From Streptomyces sp. NBC_00286 (lineage in GTDB: Bacteria > Actinomycetota > Actinomycetes > Streptomycetales > Streptomycetaceae): a DNA stretch of 64,000 bases. The translations under genes and the position numbers were made by a program. The stretch spans positions 7,841,001 to 7,905,000 of the forward strand of contig NZ_CP108054.1 of NCBI RefSeq assembly GCF_036173125.1, read 5' to 3'. This document shows positions 1 through 8,862 of this stretch, in pieces; position 1 is the first letter of the stretch, and the number at the start of each line of letters is the position of its first letter. Below the pieces are notes generated by a model. The model was not told the DNA's origin. It did not search any database and saw only the letters and a list, made by a program, of their open reading frames with translations.

Positions 1-123
1 GCCCGCCGTGCGCACGGCGTCGGCCAGGTCGAACCAGCCGTGCACCGGAAGCGCGTTCACGGGCGGGAAGTCGACCGTGACGACGGAAATCCCCTTCTCC
101 GGGGACGAGGTGGAGACACCCAT
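1..123 (-). CDS. Enoyl-CoA hydratase/isomerase (crotonase) family protein, N-terminal part
   Basis: Only the first 41 codons are inside the window; the gene runs off the left edge. The start is an ATG read leftwards from 123. The residues ISVVTVDFPPVNALPVHGWFDL match the opening strand and the PPVNAL turn of crotonase-fold enzymes, which hydrate, isomerise or cleave acyl-CoA thioesters. The catalytic loop is outside the window, so the reaction cannot be named. It is divergent from two SDR genes across an 87-bp gap with a palindromic operator, suggesting one co-regulated acyl-CoA or beta-oxidation-like locus. The family call is fairly safe; the substrate is unknown. Confidence 0.7.
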   Translation of the reverse strand, partial: MGVSTSSPEKGISVVTVDFPPVNALPVHGWFDLADAVRTAG

Positions 124-144
124 GCGCGCATCAGCTACCTTTCC

Positions 145-162
145 ACCAAACATTTGTTAGGT
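145..162. promoter_or_regulatory. Palindromic operator between crotonase and SDR genes
   Basis: ACCAAACATTTGTTAGGT is an inverted repeat: arms of 8 bases around TT, with one mismatched pair. It lies between two divergent starts. Size and symmetry fit a TetR-family operator. No regulator gene is visible here, so it may lie left of the window. Confidence 0.55.
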
Positions 163-210
163 TCGATCTGATGTGAAGGTAACAGCGATTGCCGACCAGC
201 GGGAGGCCCT

Positions 211-1002
211 GTGGATAACCGGGAGGACAGCCGGCAGGACAAGCGACTCGTGGTGGTCACCGGCGGAACCCGCGGCGTCGGCGCCGGGATCGCCCGGGCG
301 TTCGCAGAGGCCGGTGCCGAGGTCGTGGCCTGCGCCCGCAGACCCCCCGAAATACCGGTCGAGGGAGTCGAGTTCATGCCCCTCGACGTGCGCGACCCGG
401 CGGCCGTGCGCGCCTTCTTCGACGCGCTACCTCGCCTCGATGTCCTGGTCAACAACGCGGGCGGCGCCCCGTACCGGCTGCTCGACCGGGCGGACGCCGC
501 CGAGCGGCACGCGCGCGTGATCGAGCTCAACCTCACCGCACCGCTGACCGTGTCCCTGGCGGCGTACGAACATCTCAAACGTGCCCGGGGCTCGATCGTG
601 ATGATCGGCAGCGTCGGCGGGACCCGGCCCTCTCCCGGTACGGCGGCCTACGGAGCGGCCAAGGCCGGCCTGGAGAATCTGGCCCGGTCGATGGCCGTGG
701 AGTGGGCGCCGGACGTCCGCGTCAACACGCTGGTCGTCGGGATGGTCCGCACCGAACTGTCCCACCTCCACTACGGGGACGATGAGGGCATCGCGTCCGT
801 GGCCCGCACGGTCCCTCTGGGCCGCCTCGCCGCTCCCTCGGACATCGGCGAAGCGGCCGTGTTCCTCGCCTCGGACGCCGCCGCGTACATCACCGGCGCC
901 AGCCTGCTCGTGCACGGCGGGGGAGAGCGGCCCGCCTTCCTGGACGCGGCGACGGTCAACAAGGCCGCGACTGCCAACAAGAGGGTCAATAAGGGGAGTT
1001 GA
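211..1002 (+). CDS. SDR family oxidoreductase
   Basis: A 263-residue classical short-chain dehydrogenase/reductase, acting in the cytosol on a hydroxyl or keto group with NAD(P)(H). The nucleotide-binding TGGTRGVG is at residues 17-24, NNAG at 81-84, and the catalytic Ser134, Tyr147 and Lys151 have normal spacing. Start is GTG at 211; AGGGAGGC-like purines lie just upstream. It is followed immediately by a second SDR (ATG at 1004, one base after this stop), so the two are one operon, probably sharing the operator with the divergent crotonase gene. A 3-hydroxyacyl-CoA or 3-oxoacyl reductase role is inferred from context only. Confidence 0.85.
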   Translation: MDNREDSRQDKRLVVVTGGTRGVGAGIARAFAEAGAEVVACARRPPEIPVEGVEFMPLDVRDPAAVRAFFDALPRLDVLVNNAGGAPYRLLDRADAAERHARVIELNLTAPLTVSLAAYEHLKRARGSIVMIGSVGGTRPSPGTAAYGAAKAGLENLARSMAVEWAPDVRVNTLVVGMVRTELSHLHYGDDEGIASVARTVPLGRLAAPSDIGEAAVFLASDAAAYITGASLLVHGGGERPAFLDAATVNKAATANKRVNKGS

Positions 1003-1003
1003 G

Positions 1004-1915
1004 ATGACCGGAATCTGTTGCGGCCGGGTAGTGATCGTCACCGGGGCGGGACGGGGCCTCGGGCGGGCGCATGCCCTCGCCTTCGCGGCCGAGGGGGCGC
1101 GGGTCGTCGTCAACGACCTCGGTGTCGGGCTCGACGGAGCGCCCGGGCCGGACAGCCCGGCCGCGCTTGTCGTCGAGGAGATCCGGGCGGGCGGAGGGGA
1201 GGCCGTCGCGCATGGCGGGGACGTCGCCACGCGCGCGGGCGCCGAGTCGCTGATCGCGGCGGCGCTCGATGCGTTCGGGCGGCTCGACACGCTCGTCAAC
1301 AACGCCGGGTTTCTGCGCGACCGGATGCTTGTGAATCTCGACGAGGACGACTGGGACGCTGTTGTGCGCGTCCACCTGAAGGGGCACTTTCTGCCGCTTC
1401 AGCAGGCCGCCGCGCACTGGCGGGCGGAGGCGAAGGCCGGGCGTACGCCTGAGGCGCGCGTCGTCAACACCAGCTCCGGAGCGGGGCTGTTGGGGTCGGT
1501 CGGGCAGGGCAACTACAGCGCGGCGAAGGCGGGCATCGTCGGGCTCACGCTGGTGGCTGCCGCCGAGATGGGCCGCTATGGAGTGCAGGTCAACGCCATC
1601 GCGCCGGCCGCGCGTACGCGGATGACGGAGCGGGCCTTCGCCGACACGATGGCGGCGCCGGAGCCTGGCACTGGCTTCGACGCCATGGCGCCCGAGAACG
1701 TCTCGCCGCTCGTCGTCTGGCTCGGCTCGGCCGCGTGCGTCGGGGTGACTGGGCGGGTCTTTGAGGCGGAGGGTGGGCGGATCACTGTCATGGAGGGATG
1801 GCGGGCTGGGCCGACCGCGGACAATGGGGCGCGGTGGACGCCGGCCGAGGCGGGGGATGCGGCTCGCAAGTTGCTTGCGGGGGCGGAGGTGCCGGGGGCT
1901 GTGTACGGGGCGTGA
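1004..1915 (+). CDS. SDR family oxidoreductase, hydroxyacyl-CoA dehydrogenase-like
   Basis: A 303-residue SDR. TGAGRGLG at 13-20, NNAG at 99-102, Ser158, Tyr171 and Lys175 are all present, so the enzyme should be active. It is longer than a minimal SDR (about 250): after the fold there is a tail that resembles the dehydrogenase unit of multifunctional beta-oxidation enzymes (VVNDLG after the first strand, RVHLKGHF on helix 4). ATG at 1004 starts one base after the upstream SDR stop, so translation is probably coupled. Codon use loosens towards the 3' end, with more non-GC third positions than in neighbours. The substrate is not known; acyl-CoA is inferred from the neighbouring crotonase. Confidence 0.85.
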   Translation: MTGICCGRVVIVTGAGRGLGRAHALAFAAEGARVVVNDLGVGLDGAPGPDSPAALVVEEIRAGGGEAVAHGGDVATRAGAESLIAAALDAFGRLDTLVNNAGFLRDRMLVNLDEDDWDAVVRVHLKGHFLPLQQAAAHWRAEAKAGRTPEARVVNTSSGAGLLGSVGQGNYSAAKAGIVGLTLVAAAEMGRYGVQVNAIAPAARTRMTERAFADTMAAPEPGTGFDAMAPENVSPLVVWLGSAACVGVTGRVFEAEGGRITVMEGWRAGPTADNGARWTPAEAGDAARKLLAGAEVPGAVYGA

Positions 1916-1984
1916 GCGCTCCGCTGGGGGCGGTTTTTGGCTGCGGGTTGAGTGTGGCTGGTCGCGCAGTTCCCCGCGCCCCTT
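1916..1984 (+). repeat. Dispersed intergenic repeat, copy 1
   Basis: Runs from GCGCTCCGCTGGGGG to TCCCCGCGCCCCTT. It is close to the copy at 44930-45000 over its whole length, including the core GTGGCTGGTCGCGCAGTTCC. Directly follows an SDR stop codon. Confidence 0.8.
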
Positions 1985-2213
1985 GGGTGGTTGGTGGGTG
2001 CGGGGCCGCGGTCCGGTGCGTCAGCCCGTCGCCAACAGGGCATACGGCCCCTTGCTGACACAGGGCGTAGCTGTGCCCAGACCGAAGCTAAGCGACGGGC
2101 ATAGGACGCACCGGCCCACGTCCCCTCCCGCCGGAGGGAGGGTGCCGGTTTCGTCGGGGTGTGGGCTTGTCGGTTCGCTTGCTCTTCGGGGTGCGGGCAG
2201 TCGCAGGCTGTTT

Positions 2214-2262
2214 AGGGGCGCGGGGGACTGCGCGATCAGCCACAACGCACCCGCAGCTGCGA
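2214..2262 (-). repeat. Dispersed intergenic repeat, copy 2 (inverted)
   Basis: AGGGGCGCGGGGGACTGCGC, then GATCAGCCACAACGCACCCGCAGCT: the reverse complement of the core of copy 1. With copy 1 it could form a large inverted structure between two convergent genes. Confidence 0.75.
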
Positions 2263-2415
2263 CACGACTGTCACACCCCACCCCGGTAGGCACCCCACCC
2301 GCCGGAGGCGTCCCTCCCGCCGGAGGCAGGGGCCTGGGGCGCAGCCCCCCACGCGGCGGAGCCGCAAATTGTTACAGCCGGGAAGGGGCGGGGCTGGGAA
2401 AAGGACCCCCCCGGC

Positions 2416-3933
2416 TCAGATCCGCCGCGGCAGCGTAGACGCCAGCAGCGTCCGGACCCGGTCGTCGCGTATGTGCTCGACCGCCTCCTCCGCCGTCGCG
2501 CGCGGCGTACTGTCGGGCCGCTCCTCGGCAAGCAACCGCTCCAGCACAGGGATCGCGCGGGAATCCTGACGCACAGCCAGTCCCCGCGCCGCCTCCGCGG
2601 CAACCTCCGCATCCGGGTCCCCCAACAGCGCGGCAAGCGCATCCCGCAGCGCTGGCGTGTCCGCGTCGAGCACGGCCAGCGCCGTCGTCGCCCAGTTGCG
2701 CACGTCCCTGTCGACGTCACGCGACAGGGCGACGAGCCGAGCGACGCCCTCCGCGTGCGAGGCGGGGACCAGCCCGCACAGGGCAACGGCGACGGCACGT
2801 CGTACGCCGGTGTCCGCGTGGCGGGCGTGCCGCAGGATCTCGGGCAGGGCGGCGGGATCCTGGTGCTGCCCGAGCGCCGCGACCACGCATCGCAGCGTCA
2901 ATGGGTCCTGGGCCCCGCGCGCCAACTCCCGCAGCAGCGGCACGCTTTGGGCCGCGTACGGGCGTACAGCCTCCTCGCCCTGACCCGGCCCACCCTCCGC
3001 CCCCAACCGCCCCAGCACATCCGCCCCGAACACCTGCAGCAACGGCTGCGCACCGTCCCCGCACCACAGCACCGCCGATCGAAACGTCTCCTCGTCGCCG
3101 CGCCGCGCGAGCACGGTCACCGCCTCGGTCCAGTCGTCGTTGTCGGGGTCGGCGCAGCGCAGGGCGCGGTCGGCGAGTTCCGGGGCGGGGGCTGCGATGC
3201 CCAGCGAGGTCTCCAGGACGGTGACGATGGCCGCGTGGCCCGTCTGCTGGTCGTTGCCCGAGGTGTGGCTTTCCCCGGCCTTCAGCAACCTGACCTCGAC
3301 GGTCACACCGCCGTCCTCCCGGTAGCGGCGGGTGACGCACTCATGGCCGGTGCCGTGCGTGCGCTCCAGGCCCGCCCGCAGCTCCGCCGCCACATCGAGA
3401 CTCAGCCAGCGCCGGGCCTCGGTCAGCGCCTCCGCCCGGGCCCGCGCCCCGTGCTCGAGCAGGGCGCGGACGCAGCCGAGGGAGCCGCGGCGCGCGGCCG
3501 TCACCAGCGAGGGCTCGCCGTTGGGGCCCAGACGGTTCGGATCCGCACCGCGCGCCAGGAGCTCGGCGACCACGGGCGCGTGGCCGCGCTGGACAGCCCA
3601 GGCCATGGCCGTGAACCCGAACTCCTCCACCAGATCCGGCCGCGCCCCGGCCGCCAGCAGCGCTCGTACGACCTCTGTGTGCCCGCCGCACGCAGCCCCG
3701 CACAGCGGCGAGTCCGTGCCCGAGCTGAGCCGGTCCGGTTCGGCTCCGGCGGCCAGGAGGAGGCGTACGACACCGGGGCCGTCCGTGATCATGGTCGCCA
3801 GATACAGGACCGTCTGCCCGTCCTCGTCCACCGACTCCGGACTCGCGCCCGCGCGCAGCATCCGTACGACCGCGTCCTCGTCGTCCTCGTACACGGCGGT
3901 GAACAGACCGGCCGCCAGATCGTGCGTGTTCAT
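2416..3933 (-). CDS. Ankyrin-repeat and HEAT-repeat protein
   Basis: 505 residues, all repeats. The first 200 or so carry ankyrin units (for example DGQTVLYLATMITDGPGVVRLLLAAGA, then GFTAMAWAVQRGHAPVVAELLARGADP). The second half carries HEAT-like helical pairs (DTGVRRAVAVALCGLVP, DRDVRNWATTALAVLD, DAEVAAEAARGLAV). There is no signal peptide, membrane segment or catalytic motif, so it is a cytosolic protein-binding scaffold. The ATG at 3933 was chosen over longer forms because GAAGG lies 8 bases upstream and the fold starts at once (MNTHDLAAGLFTAVYEDDEDAVVRML). It is monocistronic; its partner is unknown. Confidence 0.85.
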   Translation of the reverse strand: MNTHDLAAGLFTAVYEDDEDAVVRMLRAGASPESVDEDGQTVLYLATMITDGPGVVRLLLAAGAEPDRLSSGTDSPLCGAACGGHTEVVRALLAAGARPDLVEEFGFTAMAWAVQRGHAPVVAELLARGADPNRLGPNGEPSLVTAARRGSLGCVRALLEHGARARAEALTEARRWLSLDVAAELRAGLERTHGTGHECVTRRYREDGGVTVEVRLLKAGESHTSGNDQQTGHAAIVTVLETSLGIAAPAPELADRALRCADPDNDDWTEAVTVLARRGDEETFRSAVLWCGDGAQPLLQVFGADVLGRLGAEGGPGQGEEAVRPYAAQSVPLLRELARGAQDPLTLRCVVAALGQHQDPAALPEILRHARHADTGVRRAVAVALCGLVPASHAEGVARLVALSRDVDRDVRNWATTALAVLDADTPALRDALAALLGDPDAEVAAEAARGLAVRQDSRAIPVLERLLAEERPDSTPRATAEEAVEHIRDDRVRTLLASTLPRRI

Positions 3934-4016
3934 CTTTCGACCTTCGCCCGTCAGACACGTATAGGGCAAAGCATTTCGCCATGAATCACGTGACCTTGCC
4001 CATACGTCGCACTGGG

Positions 4017-4907
4017 TTACGTGTCGCACTCCAGCACCGTGCGGCACAGACCGCAGCGGGCCCGTACCCGGCCCCGTACCGGTACCCGGATCCGTTGATG
4101 GCAGGTCGGGCAGGGAAACGACACGCGCAGCGGGCCATGGCCGTCGGGCGTGAAGTCGTACGGGACGCCGACGGGACGGCCGTGGTGGTCCTGGGCGTGC
4201 CGGCGGTCCTTCGCGTAGCGGCGGCGGCCCGCCCAGCCGGCCGCGGTCAGCGGGGGCTGCTGCTCGTCGTGGCGGGCCCGCGTCATGCCCTTCGTGTACG
4301 CCGTGTACGCCTGCGGGCTGGTGAACCACGTCGCCGGATCCTCGCCGAAGACCAGCGACCGCTTGGCCAGGACGTACCCGAACTCCTCCGGAGTCAGATA
4401 GCCGAGCTTCTGCGAGGAGGCGCCGTCCTCGCGGAACGCGTCGAGCAGCAGCCAGCCGGCGCCCAGATACGTCGTCGCGGTGTCCGTGAGGATCTCGTTG
4501 TCGCGCGTGCCCGGGAACGACAGGTCCAGACGGTGCAGGTACACATGCATGATCTCGTGCGCGAGGGCGGCGCCGATGTCCCTGCGGTGGGTGCGGAAGC
4601 GGTCGTTCAGCTCGATGAAGTACTCGGGGCCCGCGGCGAGTTCGACATTCGCCGCATGGTGCATCTCGCGGAAGCTGACGATCATGCGGGCGTCCGGCAG
4701 CCGGAAGTGCTGGACCAGCTCGCGGGCCACGCGCTGGGCACCCAGGTACAGATCGTCCTGATCCGCGAACGCCACGTCGGCGGGGGCCACGCTGGTGTCG
4801 AAGGTGTGGATGGTGTCGTACGAGAGCCGCTTGTACAGCGCGGTGATCGCCGCCCGCACCGTGTCCAGGTGCGGGTAGCCATGCTCGACGGGACCGCCGT
4901 TCGCCAC
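4017..4907 (-). CDS. HEXXH zinc-peptidase-like protein with C-terminal zinc ribbon
   Basis: About 296 residues. HEIMH at 117-121 is a gluzincin-type zinc site, preceded by a strand-rich segment (ARMIVSFREMHHAANVEL) as in SprT-like or small bacterial metallopeptidases; Glu138 in DNEILTD is a candidate third ligand. The last 35 residues hold CPTC and CGLC pairs about 20 residues apart, forming a zinc ribbon that may bind DNA or protein. There is no signal peptide, so it is probably cytosolic. The GTG at 4907 has GGGGG about 9 bases upstream; a nearby upstream GTG is possible. I do not recognise a characterised homologue. Divergent from chorismate mutase. Confidence 0.7.
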   Translation of the reverse strand: MANGGPVEHGYPHLDTVRAAITALYKRLSYDTIHTFDTSVAPADVAFADQDDLYLGAQRVARELVQHFRLPDARMIVSFREMHHAANVELAAGPEYFIELNDRFRTHRRDIGAALAHEIMHVYLHRLDLSFPGTRDNEILTDTATTYLGAGWLLLDAFREDGASSQKLGYLTPEEFGYVLAKRSLVFGEDPATWFTSPQAYTAYTKGMTRARHDEQQPPLTAAGWAGRRRYAKDRRHAQDHHGRPVGVPYDFTPDGHGPLRVSFPCPTCHQRIRVPVRGRVRARCGLCRTVLECDT

Positions 4908-5007
4908 GCCCGCACCCCCAAGAGGCCCTGAACCCACATCCACGATAATCCCCGGCGCTCGCGGGTGGCGTCGAAGACCCGTGGGGCGGGTCGTAGGGTG
5001 AACGCTC
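4880..5007. promoter_or_regulatory. Divergent region zinc-peptidase-like / chorismate mutase
   Basis: About 100 bp between two divergent starts (4907 and 5008). No palindrome stood out, but GGGTCGTAGGGTG before ATG 5008 carries the ribosome-site-like purines. Promoters must lie here. Confidence 0.4.
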
Positions 5008-5364
5008 ATGACCACCAGCGACAACGGAACCTCAAACGTCGAGCCTGCCGCCCCCGCCGTCCGCGCCGAGCTCGACCGGCTGCGCGACAGCATCGACAAC
5101 ATCGATGCCGCCGTCGTCCATATGCTCGCCGAACGCTTCAAGTGCACCCAGCAGGTCGGCCACCTCAAGGCCGCCCACCAGCTGCCGCCCGCCGACCCGG
5201 CCCGTGAGGCCCACCAGATCGCCCGGCTGCGCCGGCTCGCGGAGAACGCCAAACTCGACCCCGCGTTCGCCGAGAAGCTCCTCAACTTCATCATCGCCGA
5301 GGTCATCAGGCACCACGAAAACATCGCCGGCAACGCGAACACCGGCAGTGTTTCGACCGGCTGA
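5008..5364 (+). CDS. Chorismate mutase (AroQ type)
   Basis: 118 residues. Converts chorismate to prephenate, the branch step to phenylalanine and tyrosine. The pattern LRDSIDNIDAAVVHMLAERFKCTQQVGHLKA is helix 1 of the all-helical AroQ fold, with the conserved Arg and Lys of the active site, followed by the RLAENAKLDPAFAEKLLNFIIAEVIRHHE helices. No signal peptide, so this is the cytosolic form, and it has no fused prephenate dehydratase or DAHP synthase domain. It may work with a partner DAHP synthase elsewhere, as small actinobacterial mutases do; that is inference. Confidence 0.9.
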   Translation: MTTSDNGTSNVEPAAPAVRAELDRLRDSIDNIDAAVVHMLAERFKCTQQVGHLKAAHQLPPADPAREAHQIARLRRLAENAKLDPAFAEKLLNFIIAEVIRHHENIAGNANTGSVSTG

Positions 5365-5513
5365 CCCCATACATCGCGCTTTTGTCCGCGCACCCCCTCG
5401 GCCTCGCGGCCGAAATGAGGCATCCTGCGCGCAGCACTCCTTGTCAGTCTGTGAGTACTCCCTGTCAGCCAGTCCGGGCACACTGGTTGTCCAGAACGAG
5501 GGGACTTCGCGCG

Positions 5514-6047
5514 ATGCTGTCGGATGCCAAGATCCTCATCGTCGACGACCATGAGGAAACGCTCTACGCGCTGGAAAGCGCCCTGGCCCCGCTCGGCTAC
5601 CGGCTGGCGCGCGCCACCAGCGGCGACGCCGCCCTCAAGGAAGTCCTCCGCGGCCAGGTCGGACTCCTCGTCCTCGATGTGCACATGCCCGACGTCAACG
5701 GCTTCGACGTCGTCCGCTATCTGCGTCGCCTGGAACAGACCCAGCACATCCCGGTCATCCTGGTCACCGGTTTCGGCCCGGACGCCGAACTCACCACCAC
5801 CGCCTTCCGGCTCGGCGTCGCCGACCTGGTGATGAAACCCATAGACCCCTGGGCCCTGCGCACCAAGGTGCGTTACCTGTATGACGCCCACCAGAGATAT
5901 CTGCGGATGAGACAGGAGGTACGCGAACTCCGCGCGCTGGTAAAGGAGTTACCGCCGCCGAACCAGACCCCCGAACCCGACCCGCGCCTCGACACCCGCG
6001 TACCGCCGCAGCGGCCGATCCTCCGCCAGCACGACCAGACCGCGTAG
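5514..6047 (+). CDS. Stand-alone response regulator receiver protein
   Basis: 177 residues. A CheY-like receiver with acidic pocket Asp10-Asp11, phosphoacceptor Asp55 (LVLDVHMPD) and Lys108 (VMKPID). After residue 115 there is only a helical stretch (RYLRMRQEVRELRALVKEL) and a Pro-rich tail, with no DNA-binding domain, so it should signal through protein contacts. ATG 5514 was chosen because the receiver fold starts within five residues and GAGGGG lies about 12 bases upstream. No histidine kinase is adjacent. Confidence 0.85.
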   Translation: MLSDAKILIVDDHEETLYALESALAPLGYRLARATSGDAALKEVLRGQVGLLVLDVHMPDVNGFDVVRYLRRLEQTQHIPVILVTGFGPDAELTTTAFRLGVADLVMKPIDPWALRTKVRYLYDAHQRYLRMRQEVRELRALVKELPPPNQTPEPDPRLDTRVPPQRPILRQHDQTA

Positions 6048-6154
6048 GACCACCCGCGACCACGTCTGACCACGATGACCGTGTCCGTACCAGGCAGCCG
6101 ACCGGAACCGGACCTCGCCTGCGCCGCGCCCCGCCCATCAGGCAGCATGTCCCC

Positions 6155-8653
6155 ATGTCCGTACTGACGCGCGCCGAAGCGCAGACCCGTGCCCGGCTCC
6201 TCGACGTCCACCGCTACCAGATCGAACTTGACCTGACACGCGGCGACGAGATCTTCACCTCCCACACCGTCATCCACTTCACGGTACGGAGCGACCTCGA
6301 GGCCGTGGACACCTTCGTCGAGCTCAAGCCCGCCGAGCTGCGCAACGCCCGCCTCGACGGATACCACCTCGACCTGGACACCCTGGACGAGAACCGGCTG
6401 CCCCTCAAGGACCTCACCCCGGGCGAGCACGAACTGGACATCGAGGCCGGCATGCGGTACTCACGCACCGGCGAGGGCATGCACCGTTTCACCGACCCCA
6501 CCGACGGCGAAACGTACCTCTACACCCAAATGTCCCTGGAAGACGTCCAGTCCGTCTTCCCCGCATTCGACCAGCCCGACCTCAAAGCCGTCTTCGAACT
6601 GTCGATAAAGGCACCCGAAGGCTGGACCGTCCTCGCCAACGGCATCACCGAGCACCAGGGCGACGGCCTGTGGAAGGCGGCCCCCACCCCGCTGATCTCC
6701 ACCTACCTCGTCGCCATCGCCGCCGGCCCCTGGCACTCCGTACGCACCGAACACCGCGGACTGCCCTTCGGCCTCCACTGCCGCCGCTCACTGGCCCCGT
6801 ACCTGGACGCCGACGCCGACGAACTCCTCGCCATCACCCGCGCCTGCTTCGACCGCTACCACGAGAAGTTCGAGGAGCCCTACCCCTTCGACTCCTACGA
6901 CCAGGCCTTCGTCCCCGAATTCAACTTCGGCGCCATGGAGAACCCCGGCCTCGTCACCTTCCGCGACGAGTTCGTCTACCGCTCCGCCGTCACCGACACC
7001 GAACGCCAGACCCGCGCCATGGTCATCGCCCACGAGATGGCCCACATGTGGTTCGGCGACCTCGTCACCCTGCGCTGGTGGGACGACATCTGGCTGAACG
7101 AGTCCTTCGCCGAGTACATGGGCTACCAGACCCTCATCGAAGCCACCCGCTTCACCGGCACCTGGACCGACTTCGGCGTCACCCGCAAACCCTGGGGCTA
7201 CGAAGCCGACCAGCGGACCTCCACCCACCCCGTCGCCCCCGACCCCGACTCTGTCCCCGACACCGCCTCCGCGCTCCTCAACTTCGACGGCATCTCCTAC
7301 GCCAAGGGCGCCTCCGCACTGCGTCAACTCGTCGCCTGGCTCGGTGAGAAGGACTTCCTCGCCGGCATCAACACCCACTTCGCCCGGCACAAGTTCGCCA
7401 ACGCCACCCTCGCCGACTTCATCCAGTCCCTCGCCGACAGCACCGAACGCGACGTCCACGCCTGGGCCGACTCCTGGCTGCGCACCACCGGAGTCGACAC
7501 CCTCACCCCGAAGATCGTCCCGACGGACAACGGCACCTGCGCGCTGACGATCGCGCACGACGGCAGCCGGCCTCACCGCATCGCCGTCGGCCTCTACGAC
7601 CGCGACCCCGACGAAGGCCGCCTCAGCCTCCGCGAACGCCTCGAAGTCGACGTCCCCCAGGCCGAACCAGCGCACCCCATCGGCAAACGGCCCGCCCTGC
7701 TCCTCCTCAACGACGCCGACCTCTCCTACGCGAAGATCCGCTTCGACCCCGACTCCTTCGCGACCGTACGCGCCGAACTGTCCGCCCTGCCCGATCCGCT
7801 GACCCGCGCAGTCGTCTGGAACGCCCTCCGCGACTGCGTACGCGACGGTGAACTGGCCCCCACCGCCTACCTCGAGGCCGCCCGCACCCACCTGCCGCTC
7901 GAGCGGGACCTCGCCCTCGTCCAGGGCGTCCTCGCCTTCGCCACCGCCCAGGTCGCCGACCGCTACCTGCCGGCCCCCGACCGGCCCGCCGCCCTCGCCA
8001 CCATCACCTCCCTGTGCCGCGACATGATCCGCCGCACCGAGGACGGCTCCCACCCCGGACTGCGCCTGACCGCCGTACGCCATTTCATCGACGCCGCCGC
8101 CCAGCCCGACACGATCACCGCCTGGCTCTCCGAAGGCACCGTCCCCGGCGGCCCCGAACTCGACCCCGAACTGCGCTGGCGCATCCTCGGCCGCCTCGCC
8201 GTACTCGGCGCCATCGACGACGCCGTCATCGAGGCCGAACTCGTCCAGGACCCCAGCGCCACCGGCCAGGAAGGCGCCGCCCGCTGCCACGCCGCCCTCC
8301 CCGACCCCGAAGCCAAACGCCAGGCCTGGGAGGCCATGTTCACCACCGACGACCTCTCCACCTACCTGTTCACCGCCACAGCCAAGGGCTTCTGGCAACC
8401 CGAACAGGCAGATCTGGTACGGGACTACGTGCCGCGCTACTTCAAGCAGGCCCCGGCAGTGGCAGCCCGCCGGGGCTCCGCGATCGCAGAGGCAGCGGGC
8501 CGCTGGGCATTCCCGGTGTACGCGGTTTCACCGGAGACACTCCGCCTGGGCAAGAAATGCCTGACCAAGGGCAACGCGACTCCGGCCCTGCACCGCAAGC
8601 TGGTGGACCAACTGGACGACATGGAGCGAGCTTTGAAAGTAAGGGAGGAGTAG
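6155..8653 (+). CDS. pepN: Aminopeptidase N (M1 family)
   Basis: 832 residues. A zinc exopeptidase removing N-terminal residues from peptides in the cytosol. GAMEN, which binds the substrate amino terminus, is at 259-263. The zinc site HEMAH is at 293-297, with the downstream Glu in WLNESFAEYMGY. The beta-sheet N-domain, thermolysin-like domain and the long helical ERAP1-like C-domain are all present, and the length is near the family norm for actinomycetes (about 850). Start is ATG at 6155. Codon use is extremely C-ending, typical of well expressed genes. It ends just before a dispersed repeat that can form a terminator-like hairpin. Confidence 0.95.
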   Translation: MSVLTRAEAQTRARLLDVHRYQIELDLTRGDEIFTSHTVIHFTVRSDLEAVDTFVELKPAELRNARLDGYHLDLDTLDENRLPLKDLTPGEHELDIEAGMRYSRTGEGMHRFTDPTDGETYLYTQMSLEDVQSVFPAFDQPDLKAVFELSIKAPEGWTVLANGITEHQGDGLWKAAPTPLISTYLVAIAAGPWHSVRTEHRGLPFGLHCRRSLAPYLDADADELLAITRACFDRYHEKFEEPYPFDSYDQAFVPEFNFGAMENPGLVTFRDEFVYRSAVTDTERQTRAMVIAHEMAHMWFGDLVTLRWWDDIWLNESFAEYMGYQTLIEATRFTGTWTDFGVTRKPWGYEADQRTSTHPVAPDPDSVPDTASALLNFDGISYAKGASALRQLVAWLGEKDFLAGINTHFARHKFANATLADFIQSLADSTERDVHAWADSWLRTTGVDTLTPKIVPTDNGTCALTIAHDGSRPHRIAVGLYDRDPDEGRLSLRERLEVDVPQAEPAHPIGKRPALLLLNDADLSYAKIRFDPDSFATVRAELSALPDPLTRAVVWNALRDCVRDGELAPTAYLEAARTHLPLERDLALVQGVLAFATAQVADRYLPAPDRPAALATITSLCRDMIRRTEDGSHPGLRLTAVRHFIDAAAQPDTITAWLSEGTVPGGPELDPELRWRILGRLAVLGAIDDAVIEAELVQDPSATGQEGAARCHAALPDPEAKRQAWEAMFTTDDLSTYLFTATAKGFWQPEQADLVRDYVPRYFKQAPAVAARRGSAIAEAAGRWAFPVYAVSPETLRLGKKCLTKGNATPALHRKLVDQLDDMERALKVREE

Positions 8654-8654
8654 A

Positions 8655-8739
8655 CGCGCCCCGTAGGGGCGCGGGGCTGTGACATTTGCGGCTCCGCCGC
8701 GTGGGCGCGAGCAACCACACTCAGCCCGCAGCTGCAAAA
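8655..8739 (-). repeat. Dispersed intergenic repeat, copy 3, with pepN-end hairpin
   Basis: Begins two bases after the pepN stop with CGCGCCCC-GTA-GGGGCGCG, a perfect 8-bp stem, then CTGTGACATTTGCGGCTCCG and a CAACCACACTCAGCCCGCAG segment. The same order is seen at 29722. It probably ends pepN transcription, without a T-tract. Confidence 0.75.
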
Positions 8740-8862
8740 CTGCCCCTACCCGCCGAGCTCTTTACCTGCTCAACCAGCGGAGCGTACCCGTACCCCCATT
8801 CGGGTAACGATCGTTGAGTCCTCCGGGCGCGCAGCCCCAACCCCGCGCCCCGGAGGACGACC

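Larger units (their letters stand above)
1916..2415. other. 500-bp gene-free gap with two dispersed-repeat copies
   Basis: No credible gene. It holds two copies of the intergenic GC-rich repeat in opposite orientation (listed separately) and fragments such as GCGGCGGAGCCGCAAATTGTTACAG near 2352-2376 that recur at 8680 and 29750. It separates two convergent genes and probably serves as a transcription-ending region. Confidence 0.6.

Noticed and set aside
6788..8398. Long open frames antisense to pepN, polA, rpsA and other genes
   Set aside because: They mirror strong third-position GC of the real genes, are low-complexity (Gly/Ala/Arg-rich), and show no motifs or ribosome sites.
8750..8862. 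DmdR/iron-box operator before the decarboxylase
   Set aside because: No 19-bp TTAGGTTAGGCTCACCTAA-like palindrome is present in the gap.
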